Assembly: GCA_937873665.1 (NCBI GenBank) | Contig: CALMYW010000516.1 | Coordinates: forward strand, 1 to 64,000 | Reading direction: 5' to 3' | From: an uncultured Sphingorhabdus sp. | GTDB taxonomy: Bacteria > Pseudomonadota > Alphaproteobacteria > Sphingomonadales > Sphingomonadaceae | DNA length: 64,000 nt | Shown here: one piece after another, positions 18,007 to 27,315 of the stretch | Layout of the letters: each line of letters begins with the position of its first letter | Numbering within the stretch: the stretch's first letter is position 1 | Program-made: the position numbers and the translations under genes | Notes under the pieces: model-generated | Database searches by the model: none | The model's input: the letters and a program-made list of their open reading frames with translations, nothing else | What the model was told of the DNA's origin: nothing

Positions 18007-19194
18007 TCAGGCAGCTTTCGACAGCTTCTTCTTCGCATTACGGCGGCGAGCAAAAAGGCCGGCCGCTGCTGCGCCAAAGAGAAGGACCATCGGCGGGGCC
18101 GGAACGTCCGTGCCACCGGTGCTGCTCGAGCTGCCGCCGCTCGATGACGAAGAACTGGAGCTGGACGAAGAGCTGGAAGAGCTGCTGCTCGACGACGATC
18201 CACTCGAACCCGTCGATCCAGTGCTGGTGCTGCCGCCAAAGCTGGACGAACCGCCTGACGAGCTGCTCGAAGAGCTGGAGGATGACGAACTGCCCGACGA
18301 CGAGGAGGAGCCGCTCGAGCCGGACGACCCGCTGCTACCTGACGAGCCCGAGGATCCACTGCTGCCCGATGAGCCGCTCGATCCACCATTGCTGGAATGG
18401 CCACCGCTGCTGCCATGATGGCCGCCGCTGCTACCGCCCGGCTTGCCTCCCGTGCTGCCGCCGCCTGAAGACGAGCTCGACGAAGATGACGAACTGGAAG
18501 AGGATGAACTGCTCGACGACGAAGAACTCGAAGAACTTGTGCTATTGTTGCCCGACGAGGTCGATACGTTACCGCTCGAGGTGCTCACGCCGCCGGTCGA
18601 AGTGCTGACACCACCAGTCGATGTCGAGACGCCGCCCGTTGAGGTCGATGTGCTGACGCCGCCCGTTGAGGTCGAAACGCCGCCCGAAGTGCTGGATGTG
18701 CTGGATCCGCCAGTTGAGGTGCTCGAGCCGCCCGAACCGCCCGACGATGTGCTGGTCGAACCGGTCGAGGTGGACGAAACAACCACGGTGCCACCGCTGC
18801 TGCCGCCACCGCCGCCAGAAAAGCCGCCGAAGAAGCCGCCGCCAAAGCCACCACCAAAACCACCGCCAATCACAACTGGAACACCGCCACCGCTGCTGCC
18901 GACATCACCCATCGGGGGAAGCGGAGCATAGGGAATGGGCATCGGCATGCCCTGAGCGATTGCAACGGGTTGCGGTACGCAGGTTGTTGTCGTGGTGCGC
19001 ACGACCTTGCGGACGCGCTTGACCTTACGGACGGGCGCGTGGCGGGCGATCTTGCGCGCCTTCACCTTTTTCTTGGCCTTGTGTACCTTGACTTGTGCGG
19101 GCGGTTGGTCAGCAACCTGCACCGCGCCGCCGCCGATCAGGGCACCGCCACATGTGCACGCGCACAATTTTGCCAAAGCCATCCGTACTGACAT
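18007..19194 (-). CDS. Ser/Gly-rich low-complexity exported protein with PEP-CTERM-like tail
   Basis: A 395-residue protein of unknown function. A short hydrophobic N-terminus (about 1-25) is followed by a strongly basic stretch (residues 36-66, many Lys/Arg), a Pro/Met segment, a Gly-rich stretch, then about 220 residues made almost only of Ser, Gly and Thr with heptad-like GGVSTST units. The C-terminus, DVPAPPMVLLFGAAAAGLFARRR, has the layout of exosortase sorting signals: a short Pro motif, hydrophobic helix and Arg cluster. A surface or matrix protein cleaved and anchored or released by a sorting system is the likely reading. No known domain is visible. Confidence 0.8.
   Translation of the reverse strand: MSVRMALAKLCACTCGGALIGGGAVQVADQPPAQVKVHKAKKKVKARKIARHAPVRKVKRVRKVVRTTTTTCVPQPVAIAQGMPMPIPYAPLPPMGDVGSSGGGVPVVIGGGFGGGFGGGFFGGFSGGGGGSSGGTVVVSSTSTGSTSTSSGGSGGSSTSTGGSSTSSTSGGVSTSTGGVSTSTSTGGVSTSTGGVSTSTGGVSTSSGNVSTSSGNNSTSSSSSSSSSSSSSSSSSSSSSSSSGGGSTGGKPGGSSGGHHGSSGGHSSNGGSSGSSGSSGSSGSSGSSGSSGSSGSSSSSGSSSSSSSSSSSSGGSSSFGGSTSTGSTGSSGSSSSSSSSSSSSSSSSSSSSGGSSSSTGGTDVPAPPMVLLFGAAAAGLFARRRNAKKKLSKAA
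18540..18790. repeat. In-frame short tandem repeats in the Ser/Gly-rich gene
   Basis: Degenerate units built on GGVSTST (minus strand) repeat through this stretch; the plus strand shows recurrent ACGCCGCCCGTTGAGGTCGA-like blocks. Such tracts can change copy number by slippage without loss of frame. Confidence 0.6.
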
Positions 19195-19569
19195 ATTCCC
19201 TGACCTCTTCAGTCGTTGCGACGGTCAATTCACCCTGTTTGATGGATTCCCGCCCTTAATCGGTTCAATTGGGCAGAAGACTCCCATAGCCGCAATTCCA
19301 TTAACCCTGTTCACCCGCCGAGAACAAAAAAAATCGCACGTTTTCCGGTGTAAAATGACGAAACGTCCCGTTGTGGAACTGTTTGGCCAGGCAAGGGTTA
19401 ACTCTAACCGAAGTTATAGCAAATTTTGAACGAAAATTTCCACAGACGAATCTCGTGCGTTCGATTTGCCGCTTGTGCGGCTTTGGAGCCGCGTCTATAG
19501 CGCCCGCCAAGAGAGGGAATGCAGGCTTTTCGGCCTGTATTCAAGCCGTTCTTCGGTGGAGATTCTGCA
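19195..19569. other. 375-bp gap between the Ser/Gly-rich gene and dksA
   Basis: No gene is supported. It must hold the divergent promoters of both neighbours and is AT-richer than its flanks. Visible are a small palindrome GGTTA-ACTC-TAACC (19396-19409) and, in the dksA leader, a short hairpin CAGGC-TTTTCG-GCCTG (19522-19537). Neither matches a site I know. Confidence 0.5.
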
Positions 19570-20034
19570 ATGAATGCCAGCACTCAAGTGCAAGATAAAT
19601 CCGAAAAAATCAGCGAATTGGAGAGTGACCTAGACCCCGATTACGTGCCGTCTGATGATGAACCGTTCATGAGCGAGAAGCAGTTGCGCTTCTTTGAACT
19701 TCAATTGCTCAAATGGCGCAAAGAGATTCTGGATGAATCACGCGGTACGCTGAACCAGTTGCAAGACGGGCCCATTCGCGAACCCGATCTCAACGACCGC
19801 GCGTCAAGCGAAACCGATTGGGGCATTGAACTCCGCACGCGCGATCGCCAGCGCAAGCTTATCGCAAAGATCGATGCCGCACTGCGCCGGATCAAGGAAG
19901 GCGAATATGGATATTGCCAGGTAACCGGCGAACCCATTTCGCTCGCCCGTCTGCGCGCACGCCCGATCGCAACCATGACGCTGGAGGCGCAGGAACGCCA
20001 CGAGCGCCAGGAACGCATCTCACGCGACGACTAA
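19570..20034 (+). CDS. dksA: RNA polymerase-binding transcription factor DksA
   Basis: A 154-residue regulator that binds the secondary channel of RNA polymerase and works with ppGpp. The coiled coil (about residues 40-105) carries the DxxDxA-type tip (DRASSETDW), and the globular end reads EYGYCQVTGEPISLARLRARP. Only one cysteine of the usual four zinc ligands remains, as in alphaproteobacterial homologues generally. The start at 19570 matches the family better than an in-frame ATG 17 codons upstream. It ends in a strong terminator shared with the convergent M48 gene. Confidence 0.93.
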   Translation: MNASTQVQDKSEKISELESDLDPDYVPSDDEPFMSEKQLRFFELQLLKWRKEILDESRGTLNQLQDGPIREPDLNDRASSETDWGIELRTRDRQRKLIAKIDAALRRIKEGEYGYCQVTGEPISLARLRARPIATMTLEAQERHERQERISRDD

Positions 20035-20042
20035 TCAGAGTT

Positions 20043-20075
20043 ACGGCGTCCTTTGTATTTAAGGACGCCGTCTCT
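20043..20075. terminator. Hairpin terminator between dksA and the M48 peptidase gene
   Basis: ACGGCGTCCTT and AAGGACGCCGT form a perfect 11-bp stem with a 7-base loop, followed by TCTCT on the plus strand. The two genes converge here only 44 bp apart, so it may serve both, although the T-run is weak. Confidence 0.75.
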
Positions 20076-20078
20076 ATC

Positions 20079-21569
20079 CTAATAAGTGACGATCTTCACC
20101 TTCTGACCGCGCGAAAGCGCAGCGTTGCCGGATAGCCCGTTGAGCGCCAGGAAGCGTTCGGTCTGGAAGTTTTTATAGGCCATTTGTGCTGCCATCGTGG
20201 CTACCGTATCCGAACGCCCAACGGTAACAACCCTGACCTTACGGGGTTTTATGTCAGCCGCCTGCCTGTCGGTGAGCCGCGATACGCTCTCGAACATCGA
20301 AGTGAACGGAGTTGTATTGACCGGTGCAATTGTGACGAAGTGGAACGCCTGACTGTTCGCCCATTCATAAGCGAAAACTGTCAGCCTGACTGTACCAGAT
20401 TGCTGAGTCGGTACATCAGCTGATGCGTAAAATGCTGGAATTCCATTGACCGTGGTCTGTTGAATCTGGCCGTAGTTGACCTGTTGCTGATTGCCGACCA
20501 CAGCCTTGAACGCGGCATCGATATAGGCCCGCCGGTCGCCATTATAGGGCTGTGTTGTGAAAAGCGCTTTGCCGCCATTACCGTTGATCGTCACCGCCTG
20601 CGTGCCGTTAGACATGCCAAAGCCTGAAGGCACAGCAAAGCGGAGGCGAATGTCGGGGTGGAGAAACTCCTGCCCTTCGATGACGCCCTCTTTCGGGTCA
20701 TCATCATACATCATCCCGTCGATCGCCCTTAGATGCGCATCGGCATTACGCACCGTGCTTGCGGGATATTTCCGCGCATTGGTTGCTGCACGGACAACGC
20801 GCTTCGCGGGATCGGGGTGCGTGCTCGCCCATTCGGGAACCGAATGGCCATTGAGGCCCGCAGCCTTGGCATCCACCGCTGTCTGCAGCGCGAGCGAGTT
20901 CAACATTGCCGACAAGGCAGAGGGATCATAGCCAGCCTTGCTGAGATATTTGATCCCCAGATCATCGGCCTGTTCTTCCTGGCCGCGCGAATATTTGAGC
21001 GTGAAAATCTGAGCCAGTGCCCCTGAATATTCACGGGCAACACCGCCCAGTGCGCCAGCGAGACCGCCATTGTCACCCAGCATCGCTCCGCCGACCGTAC
21101 CGATCGCGCCGAGGATATTGGCTATTGTCGCCTGTTTTTGACGCTTCTTGCTATGGCGGGCAGCCGTATGGCCAACTTCGTGCCCCAATACGCCGGCCAT
21201 CTCTGCTTCGCTGTTGCACAATGCGGCAAGCTGGCGGGTGATGTAGACGTAGCCGCCTTCGATCGCAAAAGCATTGTTCACGGCCGAGTTGAGGAAGGTA
21301 ACCGTGAATTCGCCCTCGCTATTCGCCAGGCCAGATTGGAGTGCAATCTTCTTACCTACGCGTTCGACATAGGCGGTCTGCGGGCTTTGATAGGCGCCGC
21401 CAAATTCCTTGAGGATTTCAGGGTGATATTTCGCACCATTGGCCTTTTCCTTTGCCGAAAATGGCAAGGGTTCGCTGCTTTTCGATTTTGCTGCAGATAC
21501 GCCTTCGGTTGAAACGTTACCTATGGCGAGAGCAGAGGCGGCGAGGGTCAAGAGCAGTTTGTTACGCAC
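20079..21569 (-). CDS. M48 family metalloprotease with LysM-like C-terminus (BepA-like)
   Basis: A 496-residue exported protease. A signal peptide (about 1-27) is followed by the M48 domain with the zinc motif H130-E-V-G-H134 (VLGHEVGHTAARHS) and the third ligand region EEQADDLGIKYLSKAGYDP. The last 50 residues (VGRSDTVATMAAQM ... NGLSGNAALSRGQKVKIV) look like a LysM-type fold. Periplasmic relatives such as BepA/LoiP check outer-membrane protein assembly; a comparable role is likely but inferred. It is a single-gene unit. Confidence 0.92.
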   Translation of the reverse strand: MRNKLLLTLAASALAIGNVSTEGVSAAKSKSSEPLPFSAKEKANGAKYHPEILKEFGGAYQSPQTAYVERVGKKIALQSGLANSEGEFTVTFLNSAVNNAFAIEGGYVYITRQLAALCNSEAEMAGVLGHEVGHTAARHSKKRQKQATIANILGAIGTVGGAMLGDNGGLAGALGGVAREYSGALAQIFTLKYSRGQEEQADDLGIKYLSKAGYDPSALSAMLNSLALQTAVDAKAAGLNGHSVPEWASTHPDPAKRVVRAATNARKYPASTVRNADAHLRAIDGMMYDDDPKEGVIEGQEFLHPDIRLRFAVPSGFGMSNGTQAVTINGNGGKALFTTQPYNGDRRAYIDAAFKAVVGNQQQVNYGQIQQTTVNGIPAFYASADVPTQQSGTVRLTVFAYEWANSQAFHFVTIAPVNTTPFTSMFESVSRLTDRQAADIKPRKVRVVTVGRSDTVATMAAQMAYKNFQTERFLALNGLSGNAALSRGQKVKIVTY

Positions 21570-21670
21570 GACGGACTCCTATTTTTGCAGGCATACTTTA
21601 GCATGCAATCCCAAGAGTCTAGGTAAATTGTTGCAGTTGGCCCTGTTATGAACCCGGTTCGTGCAAGCGC

Positions 21671-22618
21671 TTAGAATTGGCCCATTTTCAGGAACTTGGC
21701 GTGCCGCTGCTGCTTCACTTCGCTCGCGCTGAGTTTCTCGAGTTCGGTCAGTGCTTCGGACAAGGCCTTGCCTAGATTAGCACTCGCCTCCGCATGATCG
21801 CGGTGGGCGCCACCAACTGGTTCCGGAACGATCGAATCAATGACGCCCAGCGATTTCAGATCAGCGGCGGTCACCTTCATTGCCTGCGCCGCGTCGGCGG
21901 CGCGATCATTCGTACGCCAAAGGATCGACGCACAGCCTTCCGGCGAAATGACCGCATAAACGGCATGTTCGAACATCATCACTTTATTGGCGGCAGCGAG
22001 CGCAACTGCCCCACCCGAGCCGCCTTCACCGACAATGCACGAAATCATCGGCACGCCCAGTTGCAGGCACTTTTCGGTCGAGCGGGCGATGGCCTCTGCC
22101 TGACCGCGTTCTTCCGCCTGGACGCCCGGGAAGGCGCCTGAGGTGTCGACCAGCGAAATGACTGGCAGTCCAAAACGGTCGGCCAGTTCCATCAGGCGGA
22201 TCGCCTTGCGATAGCCTTCGGGTTTACCCATGCCGAAATTATGACGAAGGCGGCTTTCGGTATCATCGCCCTTTTCATGTCCGATCAGGACCACGCGACG
22301 GTCACCCAGCCTTGCCAATCCGCCCAAAATCGCCTGATCATCGCCAAAGGCGCGGTCCCCCGCCAACGGCAGGAAATCATCGAACAGATTTGCGACAAAA
22401 TGCTTGAAATGTGGCCGCTCGGGATGGCGGGCCACCTGCGTTTTCTGCCATGGCGTCAGCTTCGCATAGGTATCGGCCAGCAATTTGTCCGCTTTGGCAC
22501 GCAATTTTCCGATTTCGCTCGCTGCATCAATTTCGGTCTCACCCGCTGTATCTTCCAGTTCCTGGATGCGGGCTTCGAGTGCGGCGACCGGCTTTTCGAA
22601 ATCGAGATAGACTGTCAT
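21671..22618 (-). CDS. accA: Acetyl-CoA carboxylase carboxyltransferase subunit alpha
   Basis: A 315-residue subunit that with AccD transfers the carboxyl group from biotin to acetyl-CoA in fatty-acid synthesis. The N-terminal [18 protein letters not shown] and the core [20 protein letters not shown] and [16 protein letters not shown] are characteristic. Length is normal. The upstream neighbour xerD ends 31 bp before, so the two may share a transcript. Confidence 0.97.
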   Translation of the reverse strand: MTVYLDFEKPVAALEARIQELEDTAGETEIDAASEIGKLRAKADKLLADTYAKLTPWQKTQVARHPERPHFKHFVANLFDDFLPLAGDRAFGDDQAILGGLARLGDRRVVLIGHEKGDDTESRLRHNFGMGKPEGYRKAIRLMELADRFGLPVISLVDTSGAFPGVQAEERGQAEAIARSTEKCLQLGVPMISCIVGEGGSGGAVALAAANKVMMFEHAVYAVISPEGCASILWRTNDRAADAAQAMKVTAADLKSLGVIDSIVPEPVGGAHRDHAEASANLGKALSEALTELEKLSASEVKQQRHAKFLKMGQF

Positions 22619-22649
22619 GCCTCGCCGTTAGAACCTGCAGGCGGCGGGG

Positions 22650-23588
22650 TCAACGAGAGAGCTTGCGTTTTGCGAGCGGGTGCCGCTGGTTCACCAGTTC
22701 GACGAGCTTCGAGGAATCGACATGGGTGTAGATTTGCGTGGTTGCGATATCCGCATGGCCCAACATAGCCTGTAGCGCCCGCAAATTGGCCCCACCAGCC
22801 AGCAAATGGGTAGCAAAAGCATGGCGTAATACGTGCGGGCTGACCTTTGCCGGATCAATACCCGATTCCGCAGCCAGTTCGCGGATTATCTGGAACAGGC
22901 GGATACGGCTGATGTGCACATCGCCATTACCCGAAGCCCGGGCCGCCCGCGAAGGGAAGAGATATTTCGACTCTTTGGGCACAAAGGCGTGCCAAGCACC
23001 GACCGCTTGCCGCGCACGGTCCGAAATCGGAACCAGCCGCTCTTTCGAGCCTTTGCCAATCAGGATGATGTAGGGTCGGTCGCGAACAATAGAGGTACGC
23101 GGCAGCGCAACAAGTTCGGTAGCGCGCAAGCCAGAGCCGTAGAGCAGTTCAACAAGTGCCGACAGCCGATAGTCGAGCGGCGACGGTTTTGGTTTGGCCA
23201 GTCGCGTTTCGATCGAAGCAAACAGCGCCTCCACTTCTGAAATATCGAGAACTTTTGGCAGAGCACGGCTTTGCACCGGGCGCGGCAAGGCAGCGGACGG
23301 ATTATCAGCCCGAAAGCCTTCTTCTTCCAAAAAGCCGAAAAAGCCCCGCAATGCCGCCGCTTTTCGCGCGATAGAACTGTTCGCCAGATGCGACCAGCCG
23401 GCAGTCAATATGGCCAGCCTATCCTTGCCGGCTACGGCCATTTTGCCTGCAAGCATCTCGGATGCGGCAGCAAGATCGCTGCGATAGGCGAGAAGGGTAT
23501 TTCGCGCGACGCCACGTTCTGCAGCAAGCATTTCGAGGAATCGCTCAATCAGATCGGCATCGGTACCTGGGTTGGTTGAGCTATTCAA
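22650..23588 (-). CDS. xerD: Site-specific tyrosine recombinase XerD
   Basis: A 312-residue recombinase of the chromosome-dimer resolution pair. The catalytic residues are present: R155 in GSGLRATEL, K182 in the KGSKERLVP hairpin, H252-x2-R255 in HVLRHAFATH, H278 in LGHADIATTQ and nucleophile Y287 in IYTHVD. The SAM-like core-binding domain is residues 10-95. Assignment to XerD rather than XerC rests on the MLGHADIATTQIYTHV version of the active site and on the presence of a better XerC candidate at 53154. It is 7 bp downstream of the large exported-protein gene. Confidence 0.9.
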   Translation of the reverse strand: MNSSTNPGTDADLIERFLEMLAAERGVARNTLLAYRSDLAAASEMLAGKMAVAGKDRLAILTAGWSHLANSSIARKAAALRGFFGFLEEEGFRADNPSAALPRPVQSRALPKVLDISEVEALFASIETRLAKPKPSPLDYRLSALVELLYGSGLRATELVALPRTSIVRDRPYIILIGKGSKERLVPISDRARQAVGAWHAFVPKESKYLFPSRAARASGNGDVHISRIRLFQIIRELAAESGIDPAKVSPHVLRHAFATHLLAGGANLRALQAMLGHADIATTQIYTHVDSSKLVELVNQRHPLAKRKLSR

Positions 23589-23595
23589 CTGAGCC

Positions 23596-25413
23596 TCAAC
23601 TCCAGCTCACTGCTTCTGCGGCGATCATCCGCGCTTCCCCATCAAGCCCGACCTTTTTCAGCGCGCGCACAATGTGAAAGAGATGGTGCGGTGGAATATC
23701 CTCCCAGCCAGCGCCCTGCAGCGCCGCAGCAGAAAGGAGGACCACGGTTCCGCTTTCCCCGCGTTGCGCCGCCGATGTGATTGCACGCGACCAGCCACTT
23801 TCTTTGCGGATATTGACCTCGAGTGTCTCCGAGAAATCGGTGACTGCTGCGGCCTCTACACGGCCAAGTCCTGCAAGGCCTGCCAGCAAGAATTTCGATT
23901 TCCGATAATCGGTACTGTCGTCATTGCTGCGGAAATCGTTGAGTTCGCCTTCGTTGATCGCTCCACGCCATCCGGGTGCGGCACAGGCAAGCAGACCCCA
24001 GCCGAGCGAACCGCCCTCGACGATCGATGCCCAGCGAACCGCCTGTTCGTCAAAGCCGGCCGATAGCATGGACGCAACCAGTCGGTCGGCTTCGCCCGCA
24101 TGATCTTCGCTAGGGGCAATCAAGGCCGCTGCACGCGCAGTCAAAACCAGTGCTGACCGGCGCTGATCGGGGGTTGAACCACCATCCCACAAATCGGCCA
24201 TGGCAGCGACCTTCGCGGCGTTGCCATTGCCTGCATAGGCCGTTCGCAACAATTCCCCGCGTGCCTTGATGTCGGATGGCGCATCGGGGTCTTCAAAGGC
24301 GATGCTATAGATATCGACCAATGCGCGGTTGGATAGCACGCCCATCGCAGCAGCAGCCGGGGCGGAACGCATACGGGCAGGAAGCGAGGCCGTGGGAAGT
24401 TGCGCGACCCAGCCATTCACCTGTCTGCCTGCCTCCGCGTAGAGTGCTTCGGGGGGCTCAACACCGGTTGCCTGACCGATACCATGGCGCCAGGTCGTAA
24501 AGCCTTTGGCTTTTTCCCATTCAATTTTTACCGAGCGACGCCCCTGCATCCCGGCGCCGACCGCTTTTTCGCCCAGGAGGTAATCTATCCCTTTCATCCA
24601 CCCGCGCGCGCGCGCCTGATTGATCAGCGCTGTCGCGCGGCCTTGCTCTCCAGCCAGCGAGGCGCAGATCGGCTGCGCCATCTTCCACGTGCCTTCGCCC
24701 GTCTGCTGCGCGCCAGAGTCTGCCACAGGGCACATGCCGGACAAATCGGCATTGGCGAGGAAAACCGGCATCGCGACTTGATACAGCCGCTTTGTATATC
24801 GATCCGGATCGATCTGTTGCACCAACTGGCGCGCTGCGACCGCATCGCCCATGCGTAAAAGCAGCCAGCTACGCTCTGCCGTCCAGTCTGCGCCATTGAC
24901 ATTGCGCGGCGTTTCCGTGCGGCTGGCGAGCAACCGACGGGTCATGATCATCCCCCAGCGCGATGCGAGCGGGCCGTTCGTCCGCTGCAAAACTTGCGTC
25001 AGAAATGGACCGTCTATGGTTCCGAACGCCCCTGCCGGAAAACCGCCCGATGCGTCGGTGAATAGTCCGACTGCCTTGAGGGAGCGCCTTGCGGTCGGCG
25101 GCACGTCATATCGAACTTCGGTCTCTTCCTCTTCCTCCTCTTCATCCTTTTCAGGATCTTCGGAAGACGTGGCGTCTGTAGCAGTGTCGTCGGCAGGAGC
25201 CGCGGAAGGCGCCGTTGGCGCACCATCCGAGGGGCGCGGCACATTGCTGCCCGGCGGCGGCGAAGGACGCGATGCAGGTGGAGGTGCAGGATCGTTAAAG
25301 CCAGGCGGCAACAGCGATTCCGGTCCCTGTTGGCCAAGCACCGGGATGGTGTAGACCAACGCCGCAACGCCTGCCGTCGCGCATAGAAGCATCGAGATCC
25401 GCTGCTTTGCCAT
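23596..25413 (-). CDS. Exported protein of unknown function (605 aa)
   Basis: I do not recognise this protein. It has a signal or anchor helix (about 8-28, MLLCATAGVAALVYTIPVLG), a Pro/Ser-rich linker, an acidic run with about ten consecutive Glu/Asp near residue 85, and then some 500 residues of mostly alpha-helical, Ala-rich sequence that resembles a TPR/SEL1-like solenoid without clear repeats. The start at 25413 is one base after the stop of the 65-residue membrane protein gene, so translation is coupled; an ATG at 25428 would overlap that gene. It ends 7 bp before xerD. A cell-envelope scaffold is a guess. Confidence 0.8.
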   Translation of the reverse strand: MAKQRISMLLCATAGVAALVYTIPVLGQQGPESLLPPGFNDPAPPPASRPSPPPGSNVPRPSDGAPTAPSAAPADDTATDATSSEDPEKDEEEEEEETEVRYDVPPTARRSLKAVGLFTDASGGFPAGAFGTIDGPFLTQVLQRTNGPLASRWGMIMTRRLLASRTETPRNVNGADWTAERSWLLLRMGDAVAARQLVQQIDPDRYTKRLYQVAMPVFLANADLSGMCPVADSGAQQTGEGTWKMAQPICASLAGEQGRATALINQARARGWMKGIDYLLGEKAVGAGMQGRRSVKIEWEKAKGFTTWRHGIGQATGVEPPEALYAEAGRQVNGWVAQLPTASLPARMRSAPAAAAMGVLSNRALVDIYSIAFEDPDAPSDIKARGELLRTAYAGNGNAAKVAAMADLWDGGSTPDQRRSALVLTARAAALIAPSEDHAGEADRLVASMLSAGFDEQAVRWASIVEGGSLGWGLLACAAPGWRGAINEGELNDFRSNDDSTDYRKSKFLLAGLAGLGRVEAAAVTDFSETLEVNIRKESGWSRAITSAAQRGESGTVVLLSAAALQGAGWEDIPPHHLFHIVRALKKVGLDGEARMIAAEAVSWS

Positions 25414-25414
25414 A

Positions 25415-25612
25415 TCAGTCTTTACCACTCGCTCCGTCGGTTGTGGGCCGGATGCCCGGCTGAACCTCTATTTCGACAACCCTTTGCGGCTGTTCACTGC
25501 CAAGCCATTCGAAGAAAAACAGCGCCGCGACAAGTACAATCGCCACCGTGAACCACGGCAAGATGCGCTTGACCTTAGGCTTACCCTGCACTTTTCCTCC
25601 TGAATACGCCAT
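25415..25612 (-). CDS. Small single-span membrane protein
   Basis: A 65-residue protein with a basic N-terminus (KVQGKPKVKRI), one transmembrane helix (LPWFTVAIVLVAALFFFEWLG) and a short periplasmic tail. No family is recognised. It is coupled to the large exported protein (stop and start separated by one base) and has an AGGAGGAAAA-type ribosome-binding site. Together with that gene it forms a unit divergent from aroK. Confidence 0.75.
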   Translation of the reverse strand: MAYSGGKVQGKPKVKRILPWFTVAIVLVAALFFFEWLGSEQPQRVVEIEVQPGIRPTTDGASGKD

Positions 25613-25663
25613 TCGGCAAAGGGCTTTCCGGCAGGGATTAGCCGATATATAGCGCGCATCGCA

Positions 25664-26209
25664 ATGGCTTCGCGACCCGACCCCGCATCTGTTACAATTG
25701 ACGGCAATGACCGCTCAATCGTGCTTGTCGGCATGATGGGCGTGGGCAAGTCAACCATAGGCAAATTGCTCGCCGGAAAACTCGGGCTCAGCTTTGTTGA
25801 TTCTGACGAAGAAATCGAGAAGGCCGCCGGCATGCCAATTTCGGAAATGTTCGAACGCTTCGGCGAATCCAGTTTTCGCGATGGCGAGAGGCGGGTGATC
25901 GCGCGCTTGATAACCGAAGGCCCCAAAGTAATCGCGACAGGTGGTGGTGCCTTTATTAACGATGAAACCCGCAGGCTGATTAAAGAAAAATGCCGTTCGG
26001 TATGGATCGATGCAGACCTGGACGTGCTAATCGAACGCGTATCGCGCCGCAGCAATCGGCCGCTGCTGGTGGGCAAGGATCCGCGCGAAGTTCTGACCGA
26101 TCTCGCGACCAAGCGCACACCCTTTTATGCCGAGGCAGACATTCATGTCCGCAGTGATTCCGGGCCCCACGCCCGCACCGTCAACCAGATATTGGAGGCA
26201 TTGGCCTGA
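25664..26209 (+). CDS. aroK: Shikimate kinase
   Basis: A 181-residue enzyme that phosphorylates shikimate at O3 in aromatic amino-acid synthesis. The Walker A loop GMMGVGKST is at 23-31, the shikimate-binding region DSDEEIEKAAGMPISEMF follows, FRDGERRV holds a substrate arginine, and ATGGGAF is the Walker B-like motif. The lid arginine lies in NRPLL. The stop overlaps the aroB start by 1 base (TGATG), a conserved pairing. Confidence 0.97.
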   Translation: MASRPDPASVTIDGNDRSIVLVGMMGVGKSTIGKLLAGKLGLSFVDSDEEIEKAAGMPISEMFERFGESSFRDGERRVIARLITEGPKVIATGGGAFINDETRRLIKEKCRSVWIDADLDVLIERVSRRSNRPLLVGKDPREVLTDLATKRTPFYAEADIHVRSDSGPHARTVNQILEALA

Positions 26210-27315
26210 TGGACAGGATTACAGTCGGTCTCGAAGGCAGACCTTATGATGTGCTGATAGGTCAGGGGTTGATCGGCAAATCGGGCGAGTATCTGGCACC
26301 TTATGCGCGGAGCGGACGCCTGTTGATCGTCACCGACACCCATGTCGGACAACATGTCCTTCCCCAATTTGCTGCTTCATTGCAAGCAGCAGGGCTCAGC
26401 TATGCCGCCCATTTGTTGCCCGCTGGAGAAGGCGCCAAAAGCTGGGCAGAGCTCGAACGCCTCGTCGACTGGCTGCTTTCCGAACATGTCGAGCGCAGCG
26501 ACCATATCGTAGCCTTGGGTGGCGGTGTTGTCGGCGACATCACGGGTTTTGCGGCGCATATCGTGAAACGCGGCTGCCATTTCGTTCAGGTGCCAACCAC
26601 GTTGCTCGCCCAAGTCGACAGCAGCGTTGGTGGCAAGACGGCTATCAACAGCGGCGCGGGCAAGAATCTGGTGGGCGCATTTCATCAGCCCGCCCTCGTC
26701 CTCATCGACCCTGATGTGCTCGATACACTCCCGCGCCGTGAATTGGGCGCGGGCTATGCCGAAGTCGTGAAATATGGCTTGATCGATGCGCCCGAATTTT
26801 TTGACTGGTGCGAAACCAATATCGACGCCTTTCTGGCGGGCGATGCCGATACTCGCCGTCATGCCATTGCGCGGTCGGTCGAGGCGAAGGCGCGGATCGT
26901 GGCGGCCGACGAAAAGGAATTGACCGGCGTTCGCGCCCTACTCAATCTCGGGCATACTTTTGGTCACGCGCTGGAGGCAGAGACCGGATATTCCGACACG
27001 CTGCTGCACGGCGAAGGCGTGGCTGCGGGCATGGCGCTGGCATTCCGCTATTCGGTGCGCAGGGGGCATTGCCCGGCGGGCGATGCGGATCGGGTGAGCG
27101 TCCATCTCGCCAAAGCCGGCTTACCGACCACATTGCGTGAAGCCCATGTCGATGCAAGTGGCGGACAGCTCGTCGAACATATGCTGCACGACAAGAAGAA
27201 AAGCGGCGGCACCCTGCCCTTCCTGCTCGCCAATGGGATAGGCAAGACATTCCTCGCCAAGGATGTCGATCTGGAAGATGTGGCGGCCTTCCTGGATGAA
27301 GAGCGGAATCGCTAA
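26209..27315 (+). CDS. aroB: 3-dehydroquinate synthase
   Basis: A 368-residue NAD- and zinc-dependent enzyme that cyclises DAHP to dehydroquinate, the second step of the shikimate pathway. Clear motifs are VALGGGVVGDITGFAA for NAD binding, PTTLLAQVDSSVGGKTAIN, and the metal ligands in the regions ELGAGYAEVVKYGLI, LNLGHTFGHALE and LLHGEGVAAGM. It is coupled to aroK and ends overlapping by 4 bp the convergent antiporter gene. Confidence 0.97.
   Translation: MDRITVGLEGRPYDVLIGQGLIGKSGEYLAPYARSGRLLIVTDTHVGQHVLPQFAASLQAAGLSYAAHLLPAGEGAKSWAELERLVDWLLSEHVERSDHIVALGGGVVGDITGFAAHIVKRGCHFVQVPTTLLAQVDSSVGGKTAINSGAGKNLVGAFHQPALVLIDPDVLDTLPRRELGAGYAEVVKYGLIDAPEFFDWCETNIDAFLAGDADTRRHAIARSVEAKARIVAADEKELTGVRALLNLGHTFGHALEAETGYSDTLLHGEGVAAGMALAFRYSVRRGHCPAGDADRVSVHLAKAGLPTTLREAHVDASGGQLVEHMLHDKKKSGGTLPFLLANGIGKTFLAKDVDLEDVAAFLDEERNR

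Noticed and set aside
18540..18790. Direct repeats that might be a CRISPR array
   Set aside because: Units are in-frame, degenerate, of coding nature and without spacers of fixed length.
18110..18931. Two acidic Leu/Glu/Pro-rich frames opposite the Ser/Gly-rich gene
   Set aside because: They are the reverse of Ser/Gly codons; their composition follows from the low complexity of the true gene.
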